A stretch of 64,000 nucleotides of DNA from Turritopsis dohrnii (GCA_027922465.2 BQMF02000158.1:310001-374000), one strand, 5' to 3'; shown: positions 42,650 through 54,177, counted from the first letter of the stretch. Notes: a model not told the origin generated them from the sequence alone. Numbers and translations: made by a program.

Positions 42650-43185
42650 AGGGAGGGTCGATGCCATGTGGAAAGTGAAATTTGGTGTAAATGTGGTAAC
42701 TGCCAGAAATAGATATCAAAAGAGTGTATTTGCTGCACAAAATTAGATGAAACAAAAAAAAGATGAATACAGATAACATTGGTATTATATTTTACATTCA
42801 TTTAAAATTAATAATTAATATTTAAATTCTTCTTTTTGACGTGTTTTCTTTCTTGCAGATTGTATAATAAAACATTCAGGCTTTGAGCCTGCATGCTTAA
42901 ATAAGGATGTGCTATGGACATCACTTGTGAACCTAGCTGATCGAGAAGGTACTTTCTTACCAGAACAAGAGAACGTATCAAACAAGTAAGACAATACATG
43001 CATCCCTATGTCTCATGCTATTTTCTCATTATTTCATTCATGTTTTCAGAACATACAGATATGTGTCTTACAGGCAATTCACTTGGTGGGTACACAATAA
43101 ACTTGGGAAAAACGTGAGACGCGTAATACCGTCATGTGCAGTTTCTAGAATACGGGCGCAATTTGAAGAAACAGATGGTAATTAA
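42650..43185 (+). pseudogene. P2X7 'ballast'-like Cys-rich zinc domain protein, three exons
   Basis: Exon 1 (about 42,650-42,766): WCKCGNCQ, an in-frame TAG, ECICC. Exon 2 (42,859-42,985; TTGCAG acceptor, GTAAGA donor): CIIKHSGFEPACLNKDVLWT. Exon 3 (43,050-43,185; TTTCAG acceptor): YRYVSYRQFTWWVHNKLGK and RRVIPSCAVSRIRAQF. The order C-x-CGNC, CC, C-L-N, YRhhaYRQ-hhxW, hPSCxxxxIRxxF is the signature of the intracellular P2X7 ballast domain, which in cnidarians occurs as many stand-alone or fused genes. Exon 2-3 phase joins cleanly. The TAG in exon 1 suggests decay. No channel part is present. Confidence 0.65.
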
Positions 43186-43326
43186 TCAACTTTCAAAGGT
43201 GACGACCAAATTGCCAGTGAAATTTTGAGCGCAATGGTTTGGACGCAATATAGAAATATAATTTTAAAAAGTTGATAAAAAGGAAAAATGAAAGATTTCA
43301 AAAACAATAACTAGTTATTACTATTA

Positions 43327-43572
43327 CTATCTAAACGGACTATACTTGGTGCACTTCTCTATGAGTTCTGATCTAGTAGGTCTCTCTTTAGGTGCCATAT
43401 GTTTTCTCTTTGGAATGTTGTTATCTTTTATTCCTAAGGCCGCATTTTTTCGTGCACAATCCATGATATCTCTTAACTCTTTAGCGGAAAAGCTAATTTT
43501 ACAAAAATGCAATTTCGAAGACACCCTTCCAATAAATAGGCAATATATCTCCAAGACAAATAAATATGACTA
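43327..43572 (-). pseudogene. C-terminal piece of the transposase-like gene split by the Helitron
   Basis: Minus-strand frame reads SAKELRDIMDCARKNAALGI and IPKRKHMAPKERPTRSELIE, ending SPFR. It fits the basic C-terminus of the family found at 52,673-54,177. Joining 52,673 to 43,572 on the minus strand across the Helitron restores a continuous order of segments. Confidence 0.45.
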
Positions 43573-43712
43573 TCTTATTATAATAATCCGCGATTGTGCA
43601 TACCACTTTTATTTTAGAGAGTGACATATTTGTTTTTTTTTCACGGTCAAATCCTTCTTATTTTTTCCCTTTTCGTCGTAAAACCACGAAGAAGTGAGAG
43701 ACACTTTTTTTA

Positions 43713-43880
43713 ATGTTACGTAATTTAAGTGCGACGTTTCTTTCGGGAGACCAACACAATGCGCATAATACCTGGTAGAAGCCGAGAGTCAATTCTTAAA
43801 GTTACGTAATCAGTATACATGTGTACATGATACGTCATCTAAGTGTGACGTTTCTTTCGGGAAACCTATACAATGCGCAT
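43713..43880 (+). repeat. Diverged direct repeat in the Helitron leader
   Basis: 43,713-43,766 and 43,828-43,880 share ACGT(A/C)AT(T/C)TAAGTG-GACG, GACGTTTCTTTCGGGA and ACAATGCGCAT. The position ahead of RepHel suggests a protein-binding or promoter element; that is inference. Confidence 0.6.
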
Positions 43881-44626
43881 TTATTTTGATTGTTTTGATT
43901 GTTTTGATTGACGTGAATTTTTTTGGCCAATCAAAATTGGTTTCCAGAATCGGGCAAACTATAGCAACCAATTCGTTCAGAACGTAAACAAATTAATTTT
44001 TAATTTTCCAGTGAGGCTTGATATAGATAATAAATATACATTGTTTTGTTTGTATTATCGAAAGCGAAAGATCAGGTAAACCGTTTGTTTAAAATTTTAA
44101 AATAGGCTACTTACTGGCTAATGTATGATGATTTTCTTATTTAATTAGATCATTCTATTTGTTGTGGTTGCTGCCCTGTTGATCGAAAGATTGTTTTGTT
44201 TATACGTACGAAATATACGTCAACGAGGTGAGATCTCTTTATTTGTTTTCATAATAATTTAAATATGGTAAACTTTACGGCAGTTCTTCCGATATTTATT
44301 ACCAGTGTTTATCCTTTCCTTAGAACTGTTTATCTATTGTTTATAAGAAATGCTAATTTAAAACCTATTACTCTTTCTGTCTTCTAACACGTTTTCTGTC
44401 TGCATTCCAGGTTCGTTTTTGTACGTTGAGTTTCTCCAGTTTATTTTCAAAAAAGAAGTTAGTTCTTAGATAGAAAGGTTCGTTGAAGATTATTATCACA
44501 GTTTCGGCTATTTCTTTTTATTTTGTATTAGTCAGTTTCCTTATGCTTCTGCCTAGATTTGTGCTGTTTATTCACAGTTGGTAGCTATATCTTTCTTTTT
44601 TTTGTTGTTAGTGTTTCTGAACTGTG

Positions 44627-47600
44627 ATGTTTAATATAAGAGGCACTAATATTATTCCTGGCTTCCAAGCAGTTTTTAGGAATGGCCAGTTTGTGCTCCA
44701 GCCACCTGATCAGCAGCAAATGCGCTCTGTTATTCGGCGTCGGCATGCACATGAAGATGTGGCTGAGGCAAGGCGCCAACAGCTTCAGCAAAACATTAAT
44801 ATCCAGCCACCAAATATTCAGCATGTCGCATCAGAAAATGAACGACTTCGAATCAATAATGCTGAAAGACGTGTTCAGTATCGTCAACTTGAAGATGACG
44901 GTCAAGGATTAGCCCGGCGAAATGCTAATGTTCATCGCATGAGGGCAAGGCGTGCTGTTCAACGAAATGCTGTTCCACCCTTGCATCGCGCAGCTCGGCA
45001 AGAGGAATTACCTGAGCTACACTATCTTGGTGCCATGGACAAGATCTGTCAATTTTGTGGTGCCAAGATGTTTGCTGCGGAAACTAATTTTAAGTGTTGT
45101 CACAATGGTAAAGTTCATTTAGATAACATTTATTATCCTAATGACCTTAAAGATCTTTTATTAGGTAATAACAATCAAGCAAAGAACTTTCAAGAAAATA
45201 TTCGAAAGTTCAACAGTTCGGTTGCTTTTGCTTCCATGGGTGCGAAATTGGCTGTACCGCCAGGTCGTGGTCCACCAGTTTTTCGTATAAATGGCCAGGT
45301 ATGTCACCGAACGGGTAATTTACACCCACCACCAGGTGTTCCTCCATCCTATGGTCAACTTTATATTTATGATGGTATGGATGCATTCAACGAGCGAATG
45401 GCAAGACCAGAAAATCAAGGTTGCTCCCCTGAAGTCATGCAAACTTTGCAAGATATCATTTTAAGGGAGAGTCCATATGCAGCTGCATATAAACACATGG
45501 GTGAGGTAGAGGCGGAGGAATTGCAACTCGCAAATGAACAGAATCGTCACCCATCTGAGGTAAGTGCAAATAGATAGTTATACTCCAATGATCTTTTTCA
45601 ACTGCTTTTGTTAATTTGCTATTGATTTTCAGGTAAGAATGCACTTGAAAAGTGGGGGTGACCGCCGCCGATATAATCTACCTCATCACGATGAAGTAGC
45701 AGCTGTTTTTGTTGGTGAAGATGGTGCACCACCATTAGCTCGAGACATTGTTGTTTACCCTCGAGATAGACCATTGCAGGATTTGCCTGCGCAATCACCT
45801 AATATCGATCCAATGGTGTATCCTGTATTTTTTCCAAGAGGAGAGTTGGGTTGGAGTTCCAACATTCCTCATGTAGGAGAATATGCAGTAGGTCAGCAAC
45901 GTCGCACGACCATGCTGCAATATTACACATTTAGGTTTGCCTTTAGAGACGCGTTTAGCCCCATCTTAAAAGGTAAAAGATTACTTCAACAATATGCTGT
46001 GGATAGCTATTGTAAAGTTGAAGCTAATCGTTTGCATTTCATACGGATGAACCAGGCAGCTCTTCGGGTTGAACAATATCAAGGCCTTATTGATCATCTT
46101 GCCAATGTTGCGGAAAATCGTGGCCTTCAAGCAGGCAGACCAGTAATTCTACCTTCTTCATTTCAGGGTGGTCCAAGAGCCATGCTACAAAATTATCAAG
46201 ATGCTATGGCTATGGTCACTAAAATGGGAAAACCAGATTTGTTTTGCACTTTCACGTGCAATCCCAAATGGCGAGAAATTACTGAAAATTTGGATAATGA
46301 GCCAGCACATTATCGACCTGACTTGGTTGCACGTGTTTTTAATTTGAAATTGAAATCACTCTTAGAGGATATTACTAAAAATGGTGTTTTGGGGAAAGCC
46401 ATTTCGCACCTGTATGTTATTGAGTTTCAGAAACGTTCTTTACCTCATGCACATATTCTTATCCATTTAGCTGAAGAGGACAAACTGCAGAATGCTGATG
46501 ATATTGACAGCTTAATTTCTGCTGAAATACCTGATCCTGAACTTGAACCAGAGCTACATAACATCATCAGATCATGTATGATTCATGGTCCCTGTGGGAA
46601 TGCAAATCCTAATTCAGTCTGCATGGGAGATGATGGCAACTGTACCAAGAATTTTCCAAAGCCATTCTGTGATGCAACCCAAATGAATGCAAATGGGTAT
46701 CCAATGTATCGCAGACGCAATGATGGTCGTACAGTGAGGGTCAAAAACGTGGACTTGGATAATCAATGGGTTGTACCATACTGCCCGTGGTTGTCAAAAA
46801 AATACAATGCTCACATAAATTTGGAAGCATGTACCACGATAAAAAGTGTGAAATATCTCTTTAAATACGTTTACAAAGGACATGATCGTGCTAATGTTGA
46901 GATTAATGAATGTCTGGAGCATGACGAAATTAAAACATTTCTAGATGCTCGATATGTCAGTGCACCGGAAGCATTGTGGAGAATTTTTGAGTTCTCCATG
47001 AATGATAAATCCCACACTATCAAACGATTAGCTGTTCATTTACCTAATTGTCATCAGGTTTATTTTAGAGCTGGTGAGGAAGAGGCAGCTGCTGAAGGGG
47101 CATTGAAAGATAGTCACCTAACAGCATGGTTTAAGCTGAATGTGGAAGATCCTGATGCTCGACAGTTTCTTTATTCAGATATTCCATATCATTATGTCTT
47201 TCATGACAAACAGAAAAAATGGCAAAAACGAAAAAAGACATTCAAACCGATTGTCGCTCGGTTATACAATGCCCGTCCATCAGAAGGAGAACGTTTTTTC
47301 CTTCGGGTTTTGTTGCTGCATGTTCCAGGTGCCACATCATTCGAATATCTGCGTACTTTCAATGGAGTGGTTTACGACACATTCCGAGAAGCGTGTATTG
47401 CCAGAGGTCTTCTACAAGATGATGAAGAGTGGCATAACACATTGGAAGAGGCGTCAACCTTTCAAATGCCCCAACAGATGAGACAGCTGTTTGTCACGAT
47501 TTTGACACACTGCGAACCCTCCAATCCCCTTGAGTTGTGGAATACATTCAAGGAACATCTGTGTGAGGACTACACTCGAACATTAGCTCTTGCCCAAGCA

Positions 47601-49154
47601 GAACAAAGAGCTTTGGGTTATATTGATAATGTCCTGAAACAATTCGGTATGTCCTTAACTCAGTTTAATCTTCCAGAGTTGGTTCAACAGATCCCCGAGG
47701 AAGAAGTGGATGTAAATGTTTACATTGACAGGGCACAACAGGTAAGGCCACAGCTTAATGAACAGCAGGTAGCTGTGGCTGATGCAATTTTGTCTGCTGT
47801 TTCAAATGTGCGTAATGGTTTAGCACAACTTGAAACATTGTTTTATCTGGATGGACCAGCTGGCACAGGTAAAACTTTTACATATAACTATGTTATTGCA
47901 GCATGTAGAGCCAGAGGTTGGAAAGTTGCAACTGCTGCATATACAGGTATTGCAGCCACCTTACTCTCTGGTGGATGTACATTGCATTCATTATTTCGTT
48001 TGCCTGTTCCTGTTTTAGAAAACAGTGTATGTAAGATAACCCCGACATCTAAACATGCAGAATACCTTCGGAGTATTGACCTGTTTCTGATTGATGAAGC
48101 TACAATGGTGTCTACGCACATTTTTCATGCTATCGACAGATTACTACGTGATATTTGCGGTAGTGATGCACTTTTCGGTGGAAAGGTACTTTTGTGGGGT
48201 GGCGATTTTCGTCAGTGTTTACCAGTTGTGAAGAAGGCAAAACCAACTGATGTTATTGAAGTTTGCTTGACAAGTTCTGCTTTATGGGCATCAGTGGTAA
48301 AGTACTCACTTACCGAGAACATGAGAGCCAGGCCGGAAGAACAAGAATTCTGTGCATGGCTATTACAACTTGGTAATGGTGAACTGCCAACAAAACAAAA
48401 TGAACCTGCTAAAGGCTCAGTCGAAATCCCTGATTGTTGCGTTATTCCCCAAAACACTTCTATTATATCGGTGATGTATGACGGATTGGAACCTCACGAA
48501 TATGCCGCCACAGCCATTTTGACACCAACAAACGAGCAATCGTTAATCATTAACAATGAGGTGTTGGACAGATTGCCAGGAAATGCAGTTTGTTATTACA
48601 GTGCTGATGAGGTGGTATGTGATGATGAAGATGAGCGGCAAAATTATCCGCTTGATTTTTTAAATAGCATCACGCCATCAGGTATGCCTCCTCATTGTTT
48701 GAAGCTTAAAGTTGGGGCTATTATTATGCTCTTGAGGAACCTTAATATCAGGAAGGGTCTCTGTAATGGCACACGCTTGATTATCCGTGAACTGTCAGGC
48801 AATTTTATTAAAGCTGAAGTTTTGACAGGGTCAGCAGTTGGAGAAATCATTTTCATACCTAGGGTTGAACTGTCACCTTCAGATACAGGTATGCCTTTTA
48901 CATTGAAACGCAGACAATTGCCTATCCGTTTGGCCTACTCTTTCACTATTAACAAGAGTCAAGGTCAAACATTTGATAAAATTGGTTTGTTTTTGCAGAG
49001 TCCGTGTTTTTCTCACGGTCAGCTATATGTGGCATGTTCCAGGGCAAAGGCATTTAATAATGTGAAAATCAAAGTTGCTGCTACTGGGAAACAAGGTTAT
49101 ATCAATGGAAAGATGTATACTCAAAATGTTGTCTTTCCACAAGTATTACAGTAA
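44627..49154 (+). CDS. Helitron Rep/helicase (RepHel), two exons, about 1,484 aa, intact
   Basis: Exon 1 is 44,627-45,559, the intron 45,560-45,632 (GTAAGT...TTTCAG), exon 2 45,633-49,154; the join HPSE-VRMHLK is in phase 0. An N-terminal Arg/Gln-rich region is followed by a CxxC zinc motif (ICQFCGAK...KCCHNG). The Helitron-like N domain leads to the HUH motif (H583-A-H585 in RSLPHAHIL) and the tyrosine motif KYLFKYVYKG (Y719, Y723, Y725). The PIF1-family helicase has Walker A GPAGTGKT (1052-1059), FLIDEATM, WGGDFRQCLPV, TINKSQGQTF and VACSRAK. The HUH nuclease nicks and joins a single strand for rolling-circle transposition and the helicase unwinds the donor. All hallmark residues are present with no stop, so it may be active. 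Confidence 0.96.
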
Positions 49155-49759
49155 CTTAATTCTGCATATCTTTTCTTTCATCTTTTCATATCCACAAAAG
49201 TATTGTATTGTTGAGTGAGTTACAAAAATACCGGAAATGAAAACACTGCTTTTCCGGTGAGCATTTTGATATCCTCACTCATTTGGAGAGTGAATATCAT
49301 TGCAGTTGTCTAAAAGCGGCTTTTCGGCTAAGTTGGTATACCAACTCTGTGACATTGTGTTGCTCAACTGCAGTGGTGGATTGAGTGATGCTATTTTGTT
49401 AAATCACTGACAATTACTTTGTGGTGGTGCTGAAAATAGATGATATGCTTTTATTGTTACTGAACTATTTTACCTTAAAAACATTTTGTTTCTGTACATT
49501 TGTTTTTTTAGGTGGAGTACAAGTCCCATTGACTTACGTTCACGTCGTGTACTCTGTTACCATGGGTTGTGCATGCTTTTTATCAATTCATCGGAAACAG
49601 ATATCATCTTACTTTGGTTTTTTAGAGTCTACTTGAGATTGTCCTTGCATGCACAAACCATGAACCAAAAGTCAGGGCATTCATCCTGTTGTCTTTGAAA
49701 AGTGTAATTCTTAGTATTATTTTTCTTTTAGTGAATTAATATTAATAAAAAAAAAAAAA
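49155..49759. other. Spacer after RepHel with inverted repeats
   Basis: Includes ACCGGAAA...TTTCCGGT (49,230-49,258) and a perfect 16-bp palindrome AGTTGGTATACCAACT (49,331-49,346). It may hold the RepHel polyadenylation region and the promoter of the next gene. No convincing coding sequence. Confidence 0.5.
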
Positions 49760-50799
49760 ATGGCTGATGAGTCAGCACAAAATGGTAATAATCTTTCTGC
49801 TTTTTTCATTTTGAAATAAGAATGAAATATGATTTTGTCATATTATGATTTTTGTTTTATTTTAGTTTCTAAAAGCTCAGTTGTGGATAGTAAGTATTTA
49901 GTTTTTTTCATCATATTTGGGATTATTGAAGAGGTTATTAAATGTCTTTGTTATTTTAGTTGAAGTTGACGGTGAAGAAGATGGTGGTAAGTTATCAAAT
50001 GAAACTGTTAATATTATACAAAAAATAAAGGGTTGTTTATTTAAAACTACTTTCTTTTATATTTTAGTTTGTGATATATCCAAGAAAGGTAAAAGGACTT
50101 ATTCATAAATACCAGAATGTCATCAATGTAGTAATTAGGTTGTTAATACTTTTCCTTTCCTTTCAGAGGAAGAGGATTTATTAAAAGAAGGTAAGTTCTT
50201 ATATTCTTTTTGCTGTTTTTTGGATATCACTGTCAATCTATTCTAATTTCGTTCTATTTCATTCATAGATAAGGAGAATAGCGCGAATGGTAATTTTACT
50301 TTTCCTTCTTAACATGCATTTTCCTTCTTCAATAGGTGTAGTATTTACACTGTTTGTCTTTTATGTTATAGGGCAGTTAGTCCAACTGAATGGCCAGAGT
50401 AAGCGTTTATTTTCACTAATACACTAATACACTAATACATTTTTTATTATTATTTTCATTTTATCTTCCTGTTTAGAATCGCAAGAGACCACACGTTGTG
50501 AGTTGTGAAGTTTTTCATATAAGCCATACTATTTGGTTTTTTATTATCTTAACTGAACTTCCTAACTTTCCTTAACTTTCTATAATTTTATTTTAGTAAC
50601 AAGACAAAACTTCATCGATTATCGGAAGGTCCATCCTGGCTCGAAGTCCAGGAGGGCCTTCCAAATATGGAAGAAAAATGGGGGCCGTGACCGGGAGGGT
50701 TACGTCCCCCCACAAAAAAAAATAAAAAAAAAAAATATAAAAAAAAATATTCATTATGAGATGAAGTATAAGGGGTCAGTCCTCACTGTTTTTGAGTGA
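49760..50799 (+). CDS. Micro-exon gene inside the Helitron: nine exons, all phase 1, about 130 aa
   Basis: Exons: 49,760-49,784 (ATG, 25 nt), 49,866-49,889, 49,960-49,986, 50,068-50,088, 50,167-50,190, 50,269-50,289, 50,372-50,398, 50,477-50,497 and 50,597-50,799 (stop TGA). Internal exons are 24, 27, 21, 24, 21, 27 and 21 nt: multiples of three, all in phase 1, between 70-99-bp introns with GT...AG and T-rich acceptors. The conceptual protein is acidic first (MADESAQN, VDGEEDG, KKEEEDLLKEDKENSANG), then QLVQLNGQKSQETTRLTRQN, then a basic last exon (SRRAFQIWKKNGGRDREGYV, KKIKKKN). No known domain recognised. Unbroken frame across eight junctions is very unlikely by chance. The architecture recalls micro-exon genes of schistosomes, but sequence similarity is not claimed. 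It lies 0.6 kb after RepHel on the same strand. Alternative: a host gene captured by the Helitron. Confidence 0.75.
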
Positions 50800-50815
50800 G
50801 GGCTGATCCCTTATA
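50624..50815 (+). other. Three consecutive stem-loops in the last micro-exon-gene exon
   Basis: Stem 1 (50,624-50,662): GGAAGG...CCTGG...CCAGG...CCTTCC. Stem 2 (50,680-50,711): GGGGGCCGTGAC with GTTACGTCCCCC. Stem 3 (50,767-50,815): about 21-bp arms from TATAAGGGGTCAGTCCTCAC, spanning the stop codon. They lie in or at the end of the coding exon, suggesting a structured RNA or a 3' processing signal. Confidence 0.6.
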
Positions 50816-51942
50816 CGGTATGGAGTTACCATACACTCAGGTTCAGTTTTCATTAAAATTAGTTTTAAAATGTCTATAATCAAATTCTCGAAATGAAAAA
50901 TAATCAAGTGAACTGAACCAACAAATTAAATTTAGACCGTGAATGGCTGATTAGCGCCCATTTACTTAAGCTTCCGAATAGTTTTTCTAATTTGTGTTTT
51001 AGGGAATAATGGGTTGTTTAATCAGTCATTTGCGGTCGAGTGTATGGTAATTCCATACCATAGTTTATTTTAGTTTATTTTAGTTTATTTAGTTATTGTA
51101 GTTTATTTAGTTACAAAAAAAATGTTGTTATATACGGATTACTCTTTATTTAGTCGTTACAAATCACTTGCGAATCTTATTCTATAAGTCTGTTGTTATC
51201 TAAATGAGAGTTCAGGTAGAGTTGGAATACATACTTCCTTTGATCTTTATTTCACTATGTTTTGTGAAATGACATTACAGGTTATGGTTTAAGAGAAAAC
51301 TTCTTTGTCAGTTTGAGAGATAATTATTCCTTAAAGTTAGTTCATTTAGTTTATTGAGGATAAAGAGCTTATTGTCCGTGTTAAAGATAATGAATGGAAT
51401 ATGCTGATGTCAGCAGAAAAATAGAACAATGGAGCGAAATGTAAATGAATAAATAAATCTTTCCTAACTGACAAAATTGACTAACTTAATTCATTATCTT
51501 TAACTTATATTTATTCAGATTCTTTAGATTTATAGTATAGTATTGAGGTCAACTTGGTGTTGGTAGTATGGGAAAAACCTTTCCTGACAGTATCCTATGG
51601 ATAACCGTATCTACTATAGTCTAGATAGCATTGTCAAGGTAATTGTGAATGAAAGTTTAGTTGGAAGATATATTGTCGGCTGCACATTTCGGATTTTAAA
51701 TTCAACCTTAACTTTATTTATTTATTTTTTTAGATTCTTTGGTTTCGCTTACGAATGATATGTCATCAATTTTTAAAAATGCACTTTTCGGAAGATCCGA
51801 TAATTCCAACTGCATGCGTACGTAGATGCAATGCACTCACTATTCACCGAGAATTATCATTTCCAAGAATAAATGGATTAAACCAAAAAACGCATTGGAA
51901 GACCATTAACGAAGTCGATATACACTTTTACAAAAGTGATTA
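50816..51942. other. Helitron 3' half, no gene recognised
   Basis: Contains two GTATGG...CCATAC hairpins (50,819-50,835; 51,042-51,058), a short tandem run of TAGTTTATTTT units (51,060-51,110), and AT-rich sequence with no coding pattern. The short frame at 51,755-51,943 ends at the MITE boundary and is not convincing. Confidence 0.45.
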
Positions 51943-52426
51943 AAGGTTACCGTAATGTATCGATTAAACGCCCCCTTCTTTTAAACGCCCCACTCGAATA
52001 GACGCCCCCCCCCCTTTTCAGGAGATTTTTAAATAAACGCCCCCCTCTATTAGACGCCCCCCTCGAATAGACGCCCCTCTCTAGAGACACACTAATTAAG
52101 GCATGTAGAACTACTACATTGCATTGTTTCAGCCTCAATGTTTTCATTTTGTATAAAAATATGGAAATTTGCGATAGACGCCTTTCTTTTTAAATTTTAA
52201 ACTAACAGTTGGAAACTTTGTCTTTATTGATGATGATCTTGAAGTTTAATTTCGTATATTTTTTATCGATGTTTATATTTAGTTTATATTAGCGAAAAAG
52301 AAGAGTTCACAGAAATTCAATAGACGCCCCCCTCTTTTAAACGCCCCCTCGAATAGAAGCCCCCCTAAAAATTCAAAATATTTAATAAACGCCCCGGGCG
52401 TCTAATCGAAGCGTTACGATAACCTT
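51943..52426 (+). mobile_element. MITE (484 bp) with C-run units, inside the Helitron
   Basis: Ends AAGGTTACCGTAATG and the reverse complement of AAGGTTATCGTAACG, with TA on both sides (51,941-51,942; 52,427-52,428). Both arms carry many AACGCCCCC / AGACGCCCC units, making it strikingly C-rich against its surroundings. TA target suggests a Tc1/mariner-type parent. Confidence 0.7.
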
Positions 52427-52644
52427 TATTTGGTTTATTTATTTATTTATTTGTTGATGCTATCTTTGTAGTATTGTCAACACTTTTTCATGAGAATTTA
52501 TGTTTCTGCTGAACATTCTATGACATTTTTTGCTCACCCTTATAGTCAGCATTTCCAAATTTTTATCCATGTTAAAACCATCACATGCATTTTTATCAGT
52601 TCTTAATTTAATTTTTCGTGAATTGGACGCATGCTGAACATGAG

Positions 52645-52672
52645 TGGCGAGCGACGCCGCCTGGGCGGCTAG
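52645..52672 (+). terminator. Helitron 3' terminus (hairpin plus CTAG)
   Basis: GGCG-AGCGA-CGCC stem-loop, about ten bases, then CTAG. It recurs in H2 (23,676-23,703, opposite strand), truncated in H1 (6643-6666) and as an orphan at 3568-3595. This is the rolling-circle termination signal of the family, not a transcription terminator. Confidence 0.8.
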
Positions 52673-54177
52673 TAAAAGTATATATTTTCTGACAGCCTAT
52701 TAAATTGTCTTTCAGAAAATTGCAACATCATTTTTCTAAATCCAACATTACTATAATGAACTGAAGGTTGCTCACCTCCAATAATGTAGTATGGATTCCT
52801 GACGCTACTTGTTGTAAGTCTTTCTTGATGTTAAAATGTAGAATTATCTTTTTAAATTCTGTGTGAGCAACACTGCCTGGCTTCATCCATTTCACTTTTC
52901 TGTGGATTTTCTCATGTTCACATTTTTTGAAATGAACTGAACCTAATTCATTATCAGAGTTTAAATAAAACGAGGGTGGTGATAAAAGAAAGTAGTGAAT
53001 AATTTGCACAAACCTGGCCACTGGTGTTTATCTATCACATGGAAAACAATTGATTGAAAGCGCTCGACAAGCTCGTCAGGATCGCCTTTCGATGCAGATA
53101 AACACCACCAAAAATGGTTTATGGTACTTTCAATCCATTCAGCTAGATATAATTTGAAAAAAGCATTAGACTGAACCACCCGGAAATATATCAAATTTCT
53201 TATCGCAACAATACTATAATTACACAATCCTTCTTTTTAGATTTGGCATGTAGCTTTTGTTCTATTGACTTTATCAAATGCCAGGGATCTATTGAATGTT
53301 TGATGTGTTTGTATAGTGCGCATTAGTTTTCTAATTTGTAAGTGGCAATCTGTCGATACCTAGTGATTTGAAAAAATATTCATACAGTTCACCATACATT
53401 CTTTACAATCACTTACCGAAAACATACTCCATCAAACGGGTAAAGCCTGCTTTTTCCATAGCGTTGGAATTAGCTACCTAACTTAGTTTTGAATTGCACT
53501 TGTGATAACGAAAAGCTCTACTATAGGAATGAATTATTAGTTCGAAATTTACCTCAGTCACAGTGACAACAGTTATATGAAAAACTTTTCCTGTATCTGC
53601 GTCCATAAGTGTATATGTCAACGTGACTTGTCCTCTCTCCATCAACTCCATTATAGTTCTATTGTGATCATCGCTCGGATTGCAGGTGCAACACATTGCT
53701 TACGAATGCGATAAAAAAGATGAACTGTGCATGAATTTTAGATTCAACAACCACGAAAACATCTCGAATTTTGCAACCGGAATCCCAGCTAAGGTGACAG
53801 CAGCAGTTATGTCCAAGTTGGCGTGTCCTTTAACGTAAGGATAACCTGGTTGTGACTTCCAACTATAACTGCATCCTTTAGTACACGTAATATTTAAGTG
53901 GAATTGTGAGCCACTTCCAACTGATTCACGAATTAATGCTGCATCCATTTTAGCTCCACTTGTCCATTAATATTGCAGGAGCTTAATCAGTTGACTTCCA
54001 TACACGACAAAACATCTTTCCTTAGGAACGAAAGTTCGTTCTGCATCGCACTCAGACAGGTCGCTAGCGTCATCAATGGTTGTAATGCTAGTGTCAGGTA
54101 GGTAGTCTCCATCCATGGAATCGTTTTTGGCAAAATCGTCCGAACGAAAGCTATCAATTGCAACATTTACATCTATA
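52673..54177 (-). pseudogene. Transposase-like protein of a cnidarian/fish repeat family, disrupted and split by the Helitron
   Basis: Minus-strand order: DDASDLSECDAERTFVPKER and CFVVYGSQLIKLL (54,160-53,960), a TAA, CTKGCSYSWKSQPGYPYVKG and ITAAVTLAGIPVAKFEMF (53,900-53,740), YTLMDADTGKVFHITVVTVT, an intron, NSNAMEKAGFTRLMEYVF with a GTAAGT donor (near 53,420), SIDPWHLIKSIEQKLHAKS, EWIESTINHFWWCLSASKGD, and VKWMKPGSVAHTEFKKI with SGIHTTLLEV. I recognise the WHL-K, WI-SI-NH-WW and HT--LE pattern from a transposase-like family abundant in cnidarian and fish genomes. Its class is uncertain to me. Several stops and shifts show decay. The C-terminus lies beyond the Helitron at 43,572-43,327. Confidence 0.6.

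Larger units (their letters stand above)
43573..52672 (+). mobile_element. Autonomous Helitron, 9.1 kb, with RepHel and a micro-exon gene
   Basis: Begins TCTTATTATAATAATCCGCG after A (43,572) and ends GGCGAGCGACGCCGCC then TGGGCGGCTAG before T (52,673). The GGCG-AGCGA-CGCC hairpin about ten bases before CTAG is the usual Helitron terminator. There is no target duplication. Content: a 1-kb leader with a direct repeat, the RepHel gene (44,627-49,154), a nine-exon small gene (49,760-50,799), structured AT-rich sequence and a 484-bp MITE. The 5' end is shared with H1, H2 and H3, so this copy could mobilise them. Confidence 0.9.

Noticed and set aside
50621..50665. tRNA-like or other known structured RNA gene
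   Set aside because: The hairpin lacks the cloverleaf arms and conserved tRNA boxes, and it lies in an open coding exon.
51950..52410. CRISPR-like array of repeated C-rich units
   Set aside because: Units are irregular in spacing and orientation and sit in a TA-flanked inverted-repeat element of a eukaryotic genome.
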